Below, piece by piece: positions 55,201-64,000 of a stretch of DNA of 64,000 nucleotides. The stretch lies in NCBI RefSeq assembly GCF_902806685.2, contig NC_048555.1:12710001-12774000 (forward strand), read 5' to 3'. A program made the translations under genes and the position numbers. Position 1 is the stretch's first letter, and each line of letters opens with the position of its first letter. Source of the DNA: Maniola hyperantus (taxonomy: Eukaryota; Arthropoda; Insecta; Lepidoptera; Nymphalidae). Under the pieces are notes generated by a model, which did not search any database, had not been told where the DNA came from, and saw nothing but the letters and a program-made list of their open reading frames with translations.

Positions 55201-57596
55201 GTCGTACTCGAGCCACTCGCTTTCCTACGCAAAACTTCACGAATGTTTTAGCGGTAAATTTAAATTTGCGGGATCCCGCGGGAATGCCGGATCCCATTTT
55301 GCGGGATTGCAATCCCTAATAGGGATTAGTATGGATATATCTACATGTATATTTCTTTTTCCAGAAATACCGAATTGTCTATTGGGCGTTAGTGCCCCTG
55401 ATGATTGGCATCATACTATCAGGAAGCGCCTTCTACCGAGATGCCCCCAGAGACCCGGTGTACATACGAGCACTATATGGAGCCCTCGTCAAACCTGTGT
55501 TTGGTATCTTCACCGCGGCCCTCATATGTGGAGCGATCTTCAAATTGGAAAGTAAGTACCTGACATTTAGCAAATAACAATAGGTTATTTTACCCTTTTT
55601 TGAAAAGCGTCTTAATTTGATCTTCAAGATATACTACCAAAAATAGTTTTGATTTATTGAATTCTTAATTATATTAATTCGCGTAGGGTCTTGAGATTGA
55701 GATGAACATCGTCAAAACAAAAGTCATGTTTAACGAACACATTATCTCAAGACCCCTCACCGTCGGGAATGTCAGCATCGAAGTTGTTCAAGAATATAAT
55801 AACTACCTCGGCCAGATCATACAACTCGGTAGAAACAACTTCGACAAGGAAGCTGACACAAGGATTCAGCTGGGCTGGGCAGCATTTTCAAAGCTACGAC
55901 AGGTCTTCGAATCGTCGATACCGCAAAGCCTTAAGACTAAGGTCTTCAACGAGCGTGTCCTACCTGTGATGACGTATGGAGCGGAAACGTGGCCTCGTCC
56001 ACAAACTAAAAGTCACTCAGCGCTATGGAGCGAGCTGTGTTGGGTATCACTCTCAGGGATAAAATCCGGAAAGAGGAAATTCGCAGAAGACCAAAAGCGA
56101 CCGACATAGCTCAAAGGATTAGCGGGCTGAAGTGGCAATGGGCAGGTCATGTCTGTCGCAGAACCGACGGCCGATGGGGCAGACGTGTTCTGGAGTGGAG
56201 ACCGCCCCCGCCCGCTGGACCGATGACCTGAAGAAGGTGGTGGGGAGCGCATGGATGAGGAAGGCGGAGGACCGTGTTTGGTGGCGCGCTCTTGGAAAGG
56301 CCTATGTCCAGCAGTGGACGCAAACAGTACCCGTAGTACAAGATTTTACGTCTCACCAAACGAAACCAAAGTCGAGAGTCGAAATACTTCTGCGTTACAG
56401 TAAACTGGATCTTAAATGCCTTGTTTTTAAGCTCAAGTTTGTCCACACTTCTACAGCCAGCGCTCCAAGCGGAAACATTGCGAAATTAAAATCAGTGGCA
56501 TTGAATATTTGACTTCAATTCAAGGCTGTTTAGGTCCATTTTACTGTAACGCGGAAGTATTTCGACTCTCGAATTTGGTTTCGTTTGGTGAGACGTAAAA
56601 TCTTGTACTACGGGTATAGGCTGATGGATTGGATTCGATTGGAATTATTAGTTGAATTCTCTGTGGCTAATGATAATGTGATATTGATAAGGATTTCGTG
56701 TTATAATTCCAGATGTATACAGAGCAGTGCTGGAGTGGAAGGTGTGGACTGTGCCCGGCCGGCTGAGCTACTGCGTGTACATCATCCATCTGCCGTGTTT
56801 GAGGATTATCTTATCTTTAAGGACCACTCTGTTGACACTTTCTTCAGCGAATCAGGTAGCTTTTTAACTATCTAGCTTCTTAATTTACTTGACGTCTCAC
56901 AAACGCAAACTTTTTGGATTATTTTTAATCAGCCAGTACCCGTAGTACAAGATTTTACGTCTCACTAACCCAAACCAAATTCGAGAGTCGAAATACTTCT
57001 GCGTAATAACAATGTAAGTATTTCTAAATAGAGTATTGGACTGTAGTAATAAAATGACGTGATTTTATGTATAGCGGTAGGTTATGGAGCTAGAATGATT
57101 TTTATTCAGTTTTAATATAATTAATTATTAAAGTCGCGCTGTACGGAAAGCGATTAATGACGTCACATGGCGTAAACGACAAATATTTTTTTAAGTAATT
57201 TTTTAACATAAAAAAAATTCCCGCAGAAATTACTATATTTTTAACCGACTTCAAAAAAAGGAGGAGGTTCTCAATTCGTCGGAATCTTTTTTTTTATGTT
57301 AAAAATTGAAAAAAAAATTGCCGTTTGCCATCTCGACCTGTCGCGTACTATAGATAGAAGTTGTCACTTCAAAAAGTTAATCTTTATTCTTTATTCCCTT
57401 GTTTCAGTTGCTGCTGTTACTCTGTGTCACCCTCATCTCGTTACTGGTAGCGCTTCCTCTGTGGCTGCTCGTCGAAGCGCCCTTCGTCGAGCTCACCAAG
57501 TACTTGAGCTCACGACGAACGGAGGAATTTGACGAGAAACGCGACGAGATCACCAACGGATGTCAGAAGATCGACAATACCAACACTCGTCTATAG
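43222..57596 (+). CDS. NRF-6-like membrane O-acyltransferase (NRF2)
   Basis: Thirteen exons: 43222-43294, 44001-44140, 46752-47070, 47416-47527, 48951-49035, 49617-49783, 50592-50670, 51060-51163, 53056-53229, 54192-54342, 55365-55551, 56713-56855, 57408-57596; 640 aa. Signal peptide (about residues 1-18), then the Cys-containing NRF region (ACLQKPNDVYC, LCLNDTIW), a membrane span (IIVAVVLLSILLLNIVGS) and the acyltransferase-3 domain with RX10H (Arg215, His226 in VIMVHCALPF), MVISGLLLSY, CRSRWWQNLLYINNYF, YLGVDMQ, RLSYCVYIIH and WLLVEAP. Exon lengths 140, 167, 174, 151, 187 and 143 equal those of NRF1. The NRF1 exon 7 equivalent is split here by an intron after GPFWE. The C-terminus is longer and charged (about 25 extra residues). 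An integral membrane protein of unknown substrate. Confidence 0.88.
43312..43608. repeat. MITE with TATAAGTCCCGCAAAT ends
   Basis: Inverted TATAAGTCCCGCAAAT at both edges. A half copy is at about 19284-19415 in the kinase intron. In NRF2 intron 1, 17 bp after the donor. Confidence 0.65.
43746..43969 (+). repeat. Helitron-like element, CTGA family
   Basis: TCTAAATATATAAAAGGTAA to CTAG before T. In NRF2 intron 1, ending about 30 bp before exon 2. Confidence 0.65.
44192..44378 (+). pseudogene. Truncated duplicate of NRF2 exon 3
   Basis: Nearly identical to the first about 190 bp of the real exon 3 (46752-47070). It lacks the first eight bases of the exon and is cut off at CATACAT by a retrotransposon fragment. 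A usable-looking acceptor (TTTCGTAG) precedes it, but the phase after exon 2 would give a stop within about 30 codons. It lies between exons 2 and 3. The high identity indicates a recent duplication. Confidence 0.8.
44379..44915 (-). repeat. Non-LTR fragment interrupted by a SINE
   Basis: (CAT)n then GATAGACGTCCACTGCTGG at the left; continues at 44764-44915 (CGGTCTTGCACCACC...). A minus SINE (44452-44757, tRNA-Arg-like family) is inserted, with GCCACAGTCTT and GCCACGGTCTT at the two junctions as an imperfect target duplication. It truncates the duplicated NRF2 exon. Confidence 0.65.
44995..45303 (-). pseudogene. Second type of reverse-transcriptase tail fragment
   Basis: The minus strand encodes about 83 aa with LDYFGHIARKNSRSLEKLL and GGKRPRGQNPRRWSDQIREA, the C-terminal tail of another non-LTR clade. 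A dead fragment in NRF2 intron 2. Confidence 0.6.
45310..45490 (-). repeat. tRNA-like SINE
   Basis: The head at the right (A box CCGTGGCCGAGTGGTCAAGG on the minus strand, B box GGTTTGATTCCTGCCGG) resembles a tRNA with a variable arm. The tail lies to the left (AGGAATTTCCTTGCAG on the minus strand). In NRF2 intron 2. Confidence 0.6.
46073..46535. repeat. Retrotransposon tail fragment and Helitron-like element
   Basis: 46073-46262 is an RT-tail fragment (minus) beginning TCATCATCAGCCTGTCGATG. 46291-46535 is a + Helitron-like copy of the TTTCGCATTTATAAT family. A 5' half copy of the latter is at about 45937-46045. Confidence 0.5.
47916..48139 (-). repeat. Helitron-like element, TTTCGCATTTATAAT family, complete
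   Basis: CTAG at the left after A and GA at the right. In NRF2 intron 4. Confidence 0.65.
48560..48840. repeat. Head-to-head inverted pair of tRNA-like SINEs
   Basis: A minus copy (48560-48690) and a + copy (about 48712-48840) share GGTTCGATTCCTGCC and the tail AAATACACATC... in mirror image. They could form a long hairpin in NRF2 intron 4, ending about 110 bp before exon 5. The left copy carries the empty site for the Helitron at 34133-34373. Confidence 0.65.
50690..50940 (+). repeat. Interspersed repeat with GTCT microsatellite
   Basis: Copy of the 4824-5262 repeat (AGGAAAAACGGAACCCTTAT, then (GTCT)n). In NRF2 intron 7. A Helitron-like fragment follows to about 51040. Confidence 0.5.
51306..51522 (-). 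repeat. tRNA-Arg-like SINE, head missing
   Basis: (GAT)n then the shared body through TTAAAGCAAGTGATATTTAA. In NRF2 intron 8. A 3' half copy in + orientation lies at about 51602-51740. Confidence 0.55.
51894..52116 (-). repeat. Helitron-like element, TTTCGCATTTATAAT family, complete
   Basis: CTAG at the left and GA at the right, with internal (GACA)n. In NRF2 intron 8. Confidence 0.65.
52255..52862. repeat. AATTAAAATT satellite around a retroelement fragment
   Basis: Two AT-only tandem tracts (about 52265-52400 with an 11-bp period, 52566-52862 with 11-bp then 6-bp periods) flank a fragment (52471-52566) homologous to the retroelement tail at 11276-11567. That other copy also has AATTAAATTAAA sequence next to it, so the satellite looks like an expanded 3' tail. 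The FNFNFN frame on the minus strand is meaningless. Confidence 0.7.
53240..53435 (-). repeat. Helitron-like element, CTGA family
   Basis: CTAG at the left, beginning 11 bp after the donor of NRF2 exon 9. Ends in a short CAGT run. Confidence 0.6.
53672..54031 (+). repeat. Helitron-like element, GGGTCAGCTAG end
   Basis: Starts TCTCTATATATAAAAATGAA and ends GTTCGCCGGGTCAGCTAG before T. A third body type sharing the terminal structure. In NRF2 intron 9. Confidence 0.6.
54555..54763 (-). repeat. Helitron-like element, TTTCGCATTTATAAT family
   Basis: Left CTAG altered to CTAA; right end TTCGCATTTATAATATTA. In NRF2 intron 10. Confidence 0.55.
55684..56327 (+). pseudogene. Non-LTR reverse-transcriptase C-terminal third
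   Basis: The longest retroelement remnant here. It encodes MNIVKTKVMFNEHI, EYNNYLGQIIQLG, then LPVMTYGAETW in one frame and, after a frameshift near 56000, the ITLRDKIRKEEI and LKWQWAGHVCRRTDGRWGRR tail. YNNYLGQI and YGAETW are typical of the RT C-terminal region of RTE/CR1-like elements. Dead copy in NRF2 intron 11. Confidence 0.75.
56330..56614. repeat. 285-bp MITE with TA duplication
   Basis: Same family and length as 35186-35470, inverted. TA at 56328-56329 and 56615-56616. It abuts the retroelement fragment. A solo end is at 56939-57004. Confidence 0.75.
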
Positions 57597-57602
57597 AATA
57601 AA
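57597..57602 (+). other. AATAAA poly(A) signal candidate, NRF2
   Basis: AATAAA starts directly after the TAG stop codon, the same arrangement as in NRF1. Confidence 0.5.
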
Positions 57603-57638
57603 TATATTTATAGAATAGATAAATCATTACCCTTACTA

Positions 57639-57891
57639 TCAGTACCTACCCTTATTATAAATGTGAAATTGTGTTTGTTTGTTGGTTTGTTGGCTTATTG
57701 GTTTGTTGGTTTGTTGGTTTGTCCTTCAATCACGTTGCAACGGTGCAACGGATTGACGTGATTTTTTGCATGGGTATAGATAAGGACCTGGAGAGTGACA
57801 TAGGCTACCTTTTATCCCGGAAAATCAAAGAGTTCTCACGGGAATTTTAAAGACCTAATTCCATGCGGACGAAGTCGCGGCAATCAGCTAG
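57639..57891 (+). repeat. Helitron-like element, TTTCGCATTTATAAT family
   Basis: TCAGTACCTACCCTTATTAT to CTAG before T, with extra GGTTTGTT repeats near the 5' end. Confidence 0.65.
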
Positions 57892-58129
57892 TATATAATA
57901 TAAGAATAATAATATATAATATAAGAATAAGGATTGAGTTGCGTAGAGGCAAGTCTTTCAACAAAAACTTAAACTCAACTTTAGGAATATATTTTTCTGT
58001 TTCACTCTCAATAGAGTCTTAGACTAAAATATGAAAAAGACTGTATACAATAAAATGATGTGATTTGTATAGTGGTAGGTAGCTTTGGGGCTAGAGTTCA
58101 CTTTCTATGTTGGGCTTAAACTTAAACTC

Positions 58130-58820
58130 AACTTAAAAACTAAAAATCCTTATAAGTAGGATCACTTTCGGTGTCTTCAAGACCCGTCACGGGAATCAAA
58201 ACCTGTAAGGGTACGTCCCGTTAATCTAGAATCATGAAAGGCAATGTTTTATAGCACAAGTAAACGGAATAAAAAACCGGCCAAGTGCGAGTGAGGCTCG
58301 CGCAATGAAGGTTCCGTACTACAGTCGTATTTTTCGACATTTAGCACGATAATTCAAAAACTATCATGCATATAAATAAATAAAAATCTGTTTTAGAATG
58401 TACAGGTTAAGACCTTTCATATGATACCCCACGTGCTATAGTCACTCACTTCGAAAGTTGAAAATACTAATTATTAGTTCATGACCACAATTTAATTTTT
58501 TTTGTGTGATCTAACCCTAAATTCACGGTTTTCAGATTTTCCCCAAATGACAGCTATAAGATCTACCTACCTGCCAAATTTCATGATTCTAGGTCGACGG
58601 GAAGTACCCTGTAGGTTTCTTGACAAACAGACAGACAGACAGACAGACAACAAAGTGATCCTATAAGGGTTCCGTTTTTCCTTTTGAGGTACGGAACCCT
58701 AAAAATCCGAAAACCATGACTTTCGAGATGTAGCTAAAGTAAAAAATTAAAAGTGTTACATTTTCTTATCCGATGGTACAGAACTCTCCCTGTGCGAGTC
58801 CGAATCGCACTTGGCCGGTT
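58130..58820 (-). repeat. Interspersed repeat pair (TTGGCCGG / GACAGACA family)
   Basis: Longest copy of the 4824-5262 family, in inverse orientation (CGGCCAAGTGCGAGTGAGGC ... GAGGTACGGAACCCTAAAAA), with flanking partial duplicates. Between NRF2 and NRF3. Confidence 0.5.
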
Positions 58821-58931
58821 GTAATTTTAACCAGGATCTGATACAGGTTTTTACACGCATTAGTCTAATCAGACTTATCTATTCAAACCCCATCGAAATT
58901 TCTTAAGCCATATATAAAAATATTTAACACT

Positions 58932-59258
58932 AAGTAGATGATGCCCGCGACTGCGTCCGTTATAAAACTCCCGTGGAAACTCTTCGATTTTCCGGAATCA
59001 AAAGTTCAAAGATCAAAAGATAAAAGTTGCTTGAGTCAATTTCTTGGACGCAAATTTCATGTAAATCGGTTGAACGGATAGGCTCTTAATAATCGCGGGA
59101 ACTCTTTAATTTTCCGGGATTAAAAGTAGCTGTCCATCCCCGGGGTGTAAGCTAATCAAAAGCTGTACCAAAGTTCATCAAAATCGGTTAAACTGTTGGG
59201 TCGTGAAAAGTAACAGACAGGCAGACACACTTTTGCATTAATTATAATATTAGTAAGG
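58932..59258 (-). repeat. Helitron-like composite, TTTCGCATTTATAAT family
   Basis: Two overlapping partial copies: GATGCCCGCGACTGCGTCCG at the left, a second TCTTTAATTTTCCGGGATTA segment, and TTGCATTAATTATAATATTA at the right. Confidence 0.5.
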
Positions 59259-59338
59259 GTTTTGATAATGTTGTATCAAATTAATTATTCATTCATAATT
59301 CAGGTTCCAATACGAGTTCTTCTAATATAAATTACCTA

Positions 59339-60304
59339 TCTACACTAATATTATAAAGAGGAAAACTTTGTTTGTTTGTTTGTTTGTTTGTTTGTTTGTT
59401 TGTTTGTTTGTTTGTTTGTTTGTTTGGTTGTACTGAATAGGCTCAAAAACTACTGGACCGATTTTAAAAATTCTTTCACCATTCGAAAGCTACATTATCC
59501 ACGAGTAACATAGGCTATATTTTATTTTGGAAAAAAATAGGGTTCCGTAAGATATTTGGGTTTTTCGGACACAAGGTGTAAAAATCAACCAGAAAAGTTA
59601 CTTATTTTGCGTACGCTGCCTAAACTATAAAAGATAGAACCATAAAATGTTCTAATTAATTGTAGATCTTATAAATATCTACAAAAAAGTCCGCGACACA
59701 CTATACCCATCTATGTCGAGTGAGGCACAGCAACCATTTTTTTATTTAAAAATCTTGAATTTTTTTTGGACTACATTTAAACGCGTTTATTTTACTCATG
59801 CTATTAATCCTTATCAAAATAAATGATTTCATCACTAAGAACAGTTTATGGAGATAATATTTGGTCTTTGAATGATTAAAATTGGACGTTTGGTTTTGAA
59901 GTTATGGCGAAATTAAAATATTACGATTTCTGCTGCACGGCCCGTTGTATTATATAAAGAGGTAATGTCGTTAAGTTTGTTTGTAGGGGGTAATCTTTAG
60001 AACTACTGAACCGATTTTAAAAATTCTTTCACCAGTAGAAAGCTACATTATTCCTGAGTGACATAGGCTATACGGGATCTTTAAAAACCTAAATCTACGC
60101 GGGTGAAGCCGCGGGGATCAGCTAGTATTATATAAAGAGGTAATGTCGTTAAGTTTGTTTGTAGGGGGTAATCTTTAGAACTACTGAACCGATTTTAAAA
60201 ATTCTTTCACCAGTAGAAAGCTACATTATTCCTGAGTGACATAGGCTATACGGGATCTTTAAAAACCTAAATCTACGCGGGCGAAGCCGCGGGGATCAGC
60301 TAGT
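59339..60304 (+). repeat. Helitron-like element and a tandem pair of 178-bp copies
   Basis: 59339 starts TCTACACTAATATTATAAAG with a (GTTT)n tract. From about 59949 a 178-bp unit (ATTATATAAAGAGGTAATGT ... GAAGCCGCGGGGATCAGCTAG) is present twice head to tail, ending at 60126 and 60304. The two units differ at very few positions. Confidence 0.65.
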
Positions 60305-60429
60305 ACCTAATAATATTATAAATGCGAAATTTTATATCTAAGTATTTACCTTTTCACAATCTTCTTAACCAAAATTTGGTAGAAAGAAAGAAAGAAAAAG
60401 ATTTTATTTGGTATCACAGAAAGTACACA

Positions 60430-60669
60430 TCTATAATAAATATATAAAAGGAAAAGGTGACTGACTGACTGACTGACTAACTGACTGACTGATCTATCAA
60501 CGCACAGCTCAAACTACTGGACGGATCGGGCTGAAATTTTGCATGCAGATAGCTATTATGACCTAGGCGTCCGCTAAGAAAGGATTTTTGAAAATTCAAC
60601 CCCTAAGGGGGTGAAATGGGGTTTGAAATTTGTGTAGTCCACGCGGACGAAGTCGCGGGCATAAGCTAG
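60430..60669 (+). repeat. Helitron-like element, CTGA family
   Basis: Starts near TCTATAATAAATATATAAAAGG, has a (CTGA)n tract and ends CTAG before T. Confidence 0.65.
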
Positions 60670-60679
60670 TTTATATTAT

Positions 60680-61220
60680 AATGACAAGGTACATCGTTGT
60701 TATAGTCAAAAGGCAAAAAAAGACTTCGTTGGTTATTTATATAATACAGTTCAAATCAAAGATCGGTGGCTCGATTGCGGAAGAATGACAGCTACAATGT
60801 CACGATTGCAATTATCTCTGATTGGTTGACGCTCGCTCACTATTGGCTACAATGTATTGTTGCAACAAGAATACCATAAATTCAGCCAATCACAACGATT
60901 GCGATTGTAATAATGATTGATGCAGTTTTTCCGCCATCGAGCAGCTGGATGAATCCAACTGACGAATATAGGTACATATTTAGGTCAAACTGAAGGCTTA
61001 ATTTTAGCAGCTACGCCGGGTCTACGCCGTTGCTACGATACTACGTACTGCAACATAGGCTTTTTTGGATTCCTCGACGAATGTAATGCATAATAATCAT
61101 AATGGTTACCATATTATGTACGTTTTGTAACATTTTTGTGTACTCATAAACCAATATGTTTTATATGTAGAAATGTAAGTATATAACACTTTTCTTTTAT
61201 AATTCTTATGTTTGTGTTTT
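60680..61220. other. Non-coding intergenic sequence
   Basis: Contains a segment (about 60770-60860: ATGACAGCTACAATGTCACG, then CAATTATCTCTGATTGG) that resembles an inverse of 30110-30200 in NRF1 intron 5. Otherwise nothing recognised. Confidence 0.4.
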
Positions 61221-61370
61221 ATAGCCTAGTACGTGACAGGTCGAGAGGGCGATCGGGGAGGGAACGCCCCGCACACTCGCACAGCCCCCGCGCCAAACCG
61301 GTGCGGGCGAGCGCAGGTGACGTGCGGATGTGCCGGGCGTCTCATATCTCGACCTGTCGCGCATTATATG
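61221..61370. repeat. GC-rich palindromic MITE
   Basis: TAGTACGTGACAGGTCGAGA at the left and TCTCGACCTGTCGCGCATTA at the right. About 420 bp before the NRF3 start codon. Confidence 0.6.
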
Positions 61371-61787
61371 TAGTTTTTGTTATGCAACTATTGACGCGCA
61401 ACTTGTCTAGGCGCGCCTTAAAGCTTAGAGACTCCGTCTATATGCGTTGGCCCTAAGAGTGCTCTATCCGGTATCTCTAGACTTGGTGTCTCCACGCACG
61501 CTCCTTATAAACGAAGGTGTTGACAAGTTGTGCTTCTATTGTATCCGCAAGCGTGACGAGATTGTCTGTTCTATTGGATCAACAAATTAAATGTTTCCTT
61601 ATGCCCCTATAAAGATTAGTGGAAAGATAATTATAAATTCCTAATATGAATATATTTTTGCTTTATTTATGTTTTAAACTGATTTTAAGTGAACTACAAT
61701 AGGTATATTACAACAAAAAATATTACGTTTTATTAGTAAAATATTTGGTGATCATTTTTCTTTTTGTGGACACTGAAATAATTAAAA

Positions 61788-63881
61788 ATGGAGTTAAAAG
61801 TGACTGTGATTTTTCTAATATTCTTCTGCAAGAGATGCGTTGGAGTTATTTATTATTTAAATGGTAAGTCATCCATACCTTATTATTTAGGTACTATCTA
61901 ATCTTAAAACAAATCCTCATAATATTATAAATGTGAAAGTGTGGATGTTTGGATGTTTGAATGTTTTTTACTAAATTACACAAAAACTATTAAACGGATT
62001 TGGCTGAAATTTGGAATGCAGATAGATTATAACCTGGATTCATACATAGGCTACTTTTTATCCCGGAAAATCAAAGAAATTCCCGCGGGATTTTGAAAAA
62101 CGTAAATCCACGAGGACGAAGTCGCGGGCATCAGCTAGTAAGTACATATTTTGTTTCAGATACTGAATATGATCAAATGCCCGCACTGTACCATATGGAC
62201 GATTACGAGGGCTGTCTACAAGAACCGAGCGGACTGTACTGCACTGTACATTTCAGTCTCGTTTCTGACACCCCTAGTGAACTGCTTGATATGATACAGG
62301 TACAACTTTAACTCATAAAGCACAAATCAAATCGCAGAAATCTTTAAAAAAAGCGTGTAACTAAGCGGCGTGCTTTGCCACTGAATTTTGGTGAAATTTC
62401 TCTGTAATTTGTAAAGGCTAGTCCACACCTGCGCACGCACACAAACCGTGCACACAAGGTGCATCGTAAGAATATAATGTGGACGTGTTCACGAGTGGTT
62501 GTGAGCGGTTCGCTTGCATTTAGTACAAATCACGGCATGCACAATATGTTCGTGAGTTTTTAGGAGTCAGGATGATTATTCGTCGGCAAATACCGTTCAA
62601 GACGTGCACGTGCGCACAGTGACGCTTCCATAGGCGTTCGATGTGTGTTGTGTCCACGGTTCCTGTGCCTGCGCAGGTGTGGATCTATCTTAACGTTGTT
62701 TAGCGATTACCGCTAGATTTATCCTTAGCCTAAAATAGCTCTACTATAGAGCTTCTAGGAGGCCTGTCCCACAAAAATATCCTCATTCTTTAAATGTCAC
62801 CAAAATATTGTAAACTGGTTACAGAGCTGGTTTTTTGTATTACTTATTGAAATATTAACATTTCGCTCAACATTCATGTTCCACCATAATCATATTCATG
62901 TAACATAAAACTTGGATGGTCATCGACATTATTATCGGTCCTTGAACTTTAGCACAATGTTGATCAATAAATCGAATTAATGTGATTTGTTTTAGGAATA
63001 CTCGTTACGAAGAACTCATTTTAATCACACAAATCTAAGATATGGCATATGCTTAATAGCTACCCCAAATTCAATTGCAAATTATCCAAATTGCCAAAAG
63101 TATAGAGGAAATACAAGTGAGGTGTCAACAGACTTCCTTGAGGGATGCCTCAACGAATCTTTATGGAACGGATATAAACTAAAAACAAGAGTAAATAACC
63201 ATGATTGTCAAAGCGTGTCCGATAAAAATATTGACATAGATTTTGCTGATATTATGGTAGGTACCTTGCTGCTTGCAATTTTGATGGTGAATGCTATAGG
63301 AAGCTTCAATGAAATCTATTTTAAAGTGGAGAAATGTAAAGGTAGGTTCTTGTAGGTAATTAGTTAAAAAACAGTTAAGTATATTGTCATTTTATGCATT
63401 TCATCTAAAAAATTATTTTAGGACCCACATTTCTGTCGTGTTTTGCAATAAATCGAAACTGGAAGAAACTTAATTCGATGAAGAAAAATTCGGATCCTAG
63501 ATTACAAAGCCTTGCGGGATTACATTGTATAAAGTGTGTAACTATTTCATACCTATTCTATTTTCATTTACACAGCATTATTAAATTTTCGTTTTTTAAT
63601 TCGATTACAACTAGACTGCGATCTCACCTTATAGTAAGTGATGACGTAGTCTAAGTTGATAGCGGGCTAACTTGATTTCTAAATATAGTACTTTCTTCTT
63701 TTAAACTACATTTTGAATCTTTTGGATGACTTATTTTTTTGAGAAATTATGTTTTAACTTTTTATTTCTTCGTAATATTGTGTTGTTTTTTAATAGGTGT
63801 ATCATTATGGCAGGAGTGATCATGGCGCATTGTGTTTGGCCATTTCTACAGACTATTAAAAATTCACATGCTTTAGAACTG
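61788..63881 (+). CDS. NRF-6-like membrane O-acyltransferase, 5' part (NRF3)
   Basis: Exons seen: 61788-61863, 62160-62299, 62996-63341, 63422-63533 and 63797-63881; the gene continues past the window end, so the 3' half of the acyltransferase domain is unseen. The 253 codons present give a signal peptide (MELKVTVIFLIFFCKRCVG), the Cys-containing NRF region (GCLQEPSGLYC, GCLNESLWNGY), a membrane span (IMVGTLLLAILMVNAIGS) and the start of the acyltransferase-3 domain. Exons 2, 4 and 5 (140, 112 and 85 bp) are the same lengths as in NRF2. The RX10H motif has Lys225 where Arg is expected; His236 is kept (VIMAHCVWPF). The codon is split by the exon 4/5 junction (AA|G), so the call depends on that donor (GTGTGT, weaker than usual). 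Confidence 0.85.
61914..62138 (+). repeat. Helitron-like element, TTTCGCATTTATAAT family
   Basis: TCCTCATAATATTATAAATG to GGGCATCAGCTAG before T. It fills most of NRF3 intron 1 and ends 21 bp before exon 2. Confidence 0.65.
63596..63680 (-). repeat. SINE tail fragment
   Basis: Matches the tail end of the SINE at 7862-8747 (TAGTAAGTGATGACGTAGTC, GATAGCGGGCTAAC). In NRF3 intron 4. Confidence 0.5.
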
Positions 63882-64000
63882 GTACGTATCTATTGACTTA
63901 CAATTATAAAAATAATTAAACTAACAATAGCGAATGAATCAAAAACCCCTGAGCTGGTGGTTATAATAATACCATGGTCATCACCAAGTGGTATTAGATT

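Overview
The window is from an insect nuclear genome, almost certainly a lepidopteran (moth or butterfly). The genes are split by GT-AG introns and the sequence is AT-rich. The space between exons is packed with short interspersed elements of types typical of Lepidoptera: Helitron-like elements ending in CTAG, tRNA-derived SINEs, palindromic MITEs and 5'-truncated non-LTR retrotransposons. No rRNA, intact tRNA, CRISPR, bacterial or viral gene was seen. All assignments come from reading the sequence; no database search was run.

Region 1 (1-19.9 kb) is an ecdysteroid-kinase-like (EcKinase/CHK-like) locus on the + strand. Five paralogous 5' coding blocks (A 2255-4777, B 10154-10930, C 12001-12765, D 13706-14470, E 15523-16287) each encode the N-lobe through the HGD catalytic loop. 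Each stops at a phase-0 splice donor. I found only one set of 3' exons (18302-18529 and 19501-19683), carrying the metal-binding Asp and the C-terminus. E plus these exons gives a complete 391-aa kinase. A-D are open and splice-compatible with the same exons, so the layout resembles a UGT1A-like cluster of alternative first exons, or else a set of 3'-truncated duplicates. A DD82E-type Tc1/mariner element (64-2226) sits 28 bp upstream of the start codon of A. The 3' end of the last exon is triplicated in tandem.

Region 2 (20-64 kb) holds three tandem + strand genes of the NRF-6 (nose resistant to fluoxetine)-like membrane acyltransferase family: NRF1 23808-37947 (12 exons, 626 aa), NRF2 43222-57596 (13 exons, 640 aa) and NRF3 from 61788 (5 exons seen, runs off the window). 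Exon lengths and phases are nearly identical between them. In NRF1 the exon for residues 304-366 is followed by a tandem array of copies of itself plus its splice donor: 17 units of 180-186 bp, about 3 kb. NRF1 and NRF2 each also carry a decayed extra copy of another exon.

The remaining space holds no further gene that I can support. Much of it is nested mobile-element debris, in which several insertions give clean empty-site or target-site evidence. The strongest candidates for something undescribed are the shared-3'-exon kinase cluster and the exon-plus-donor array in NRF1.
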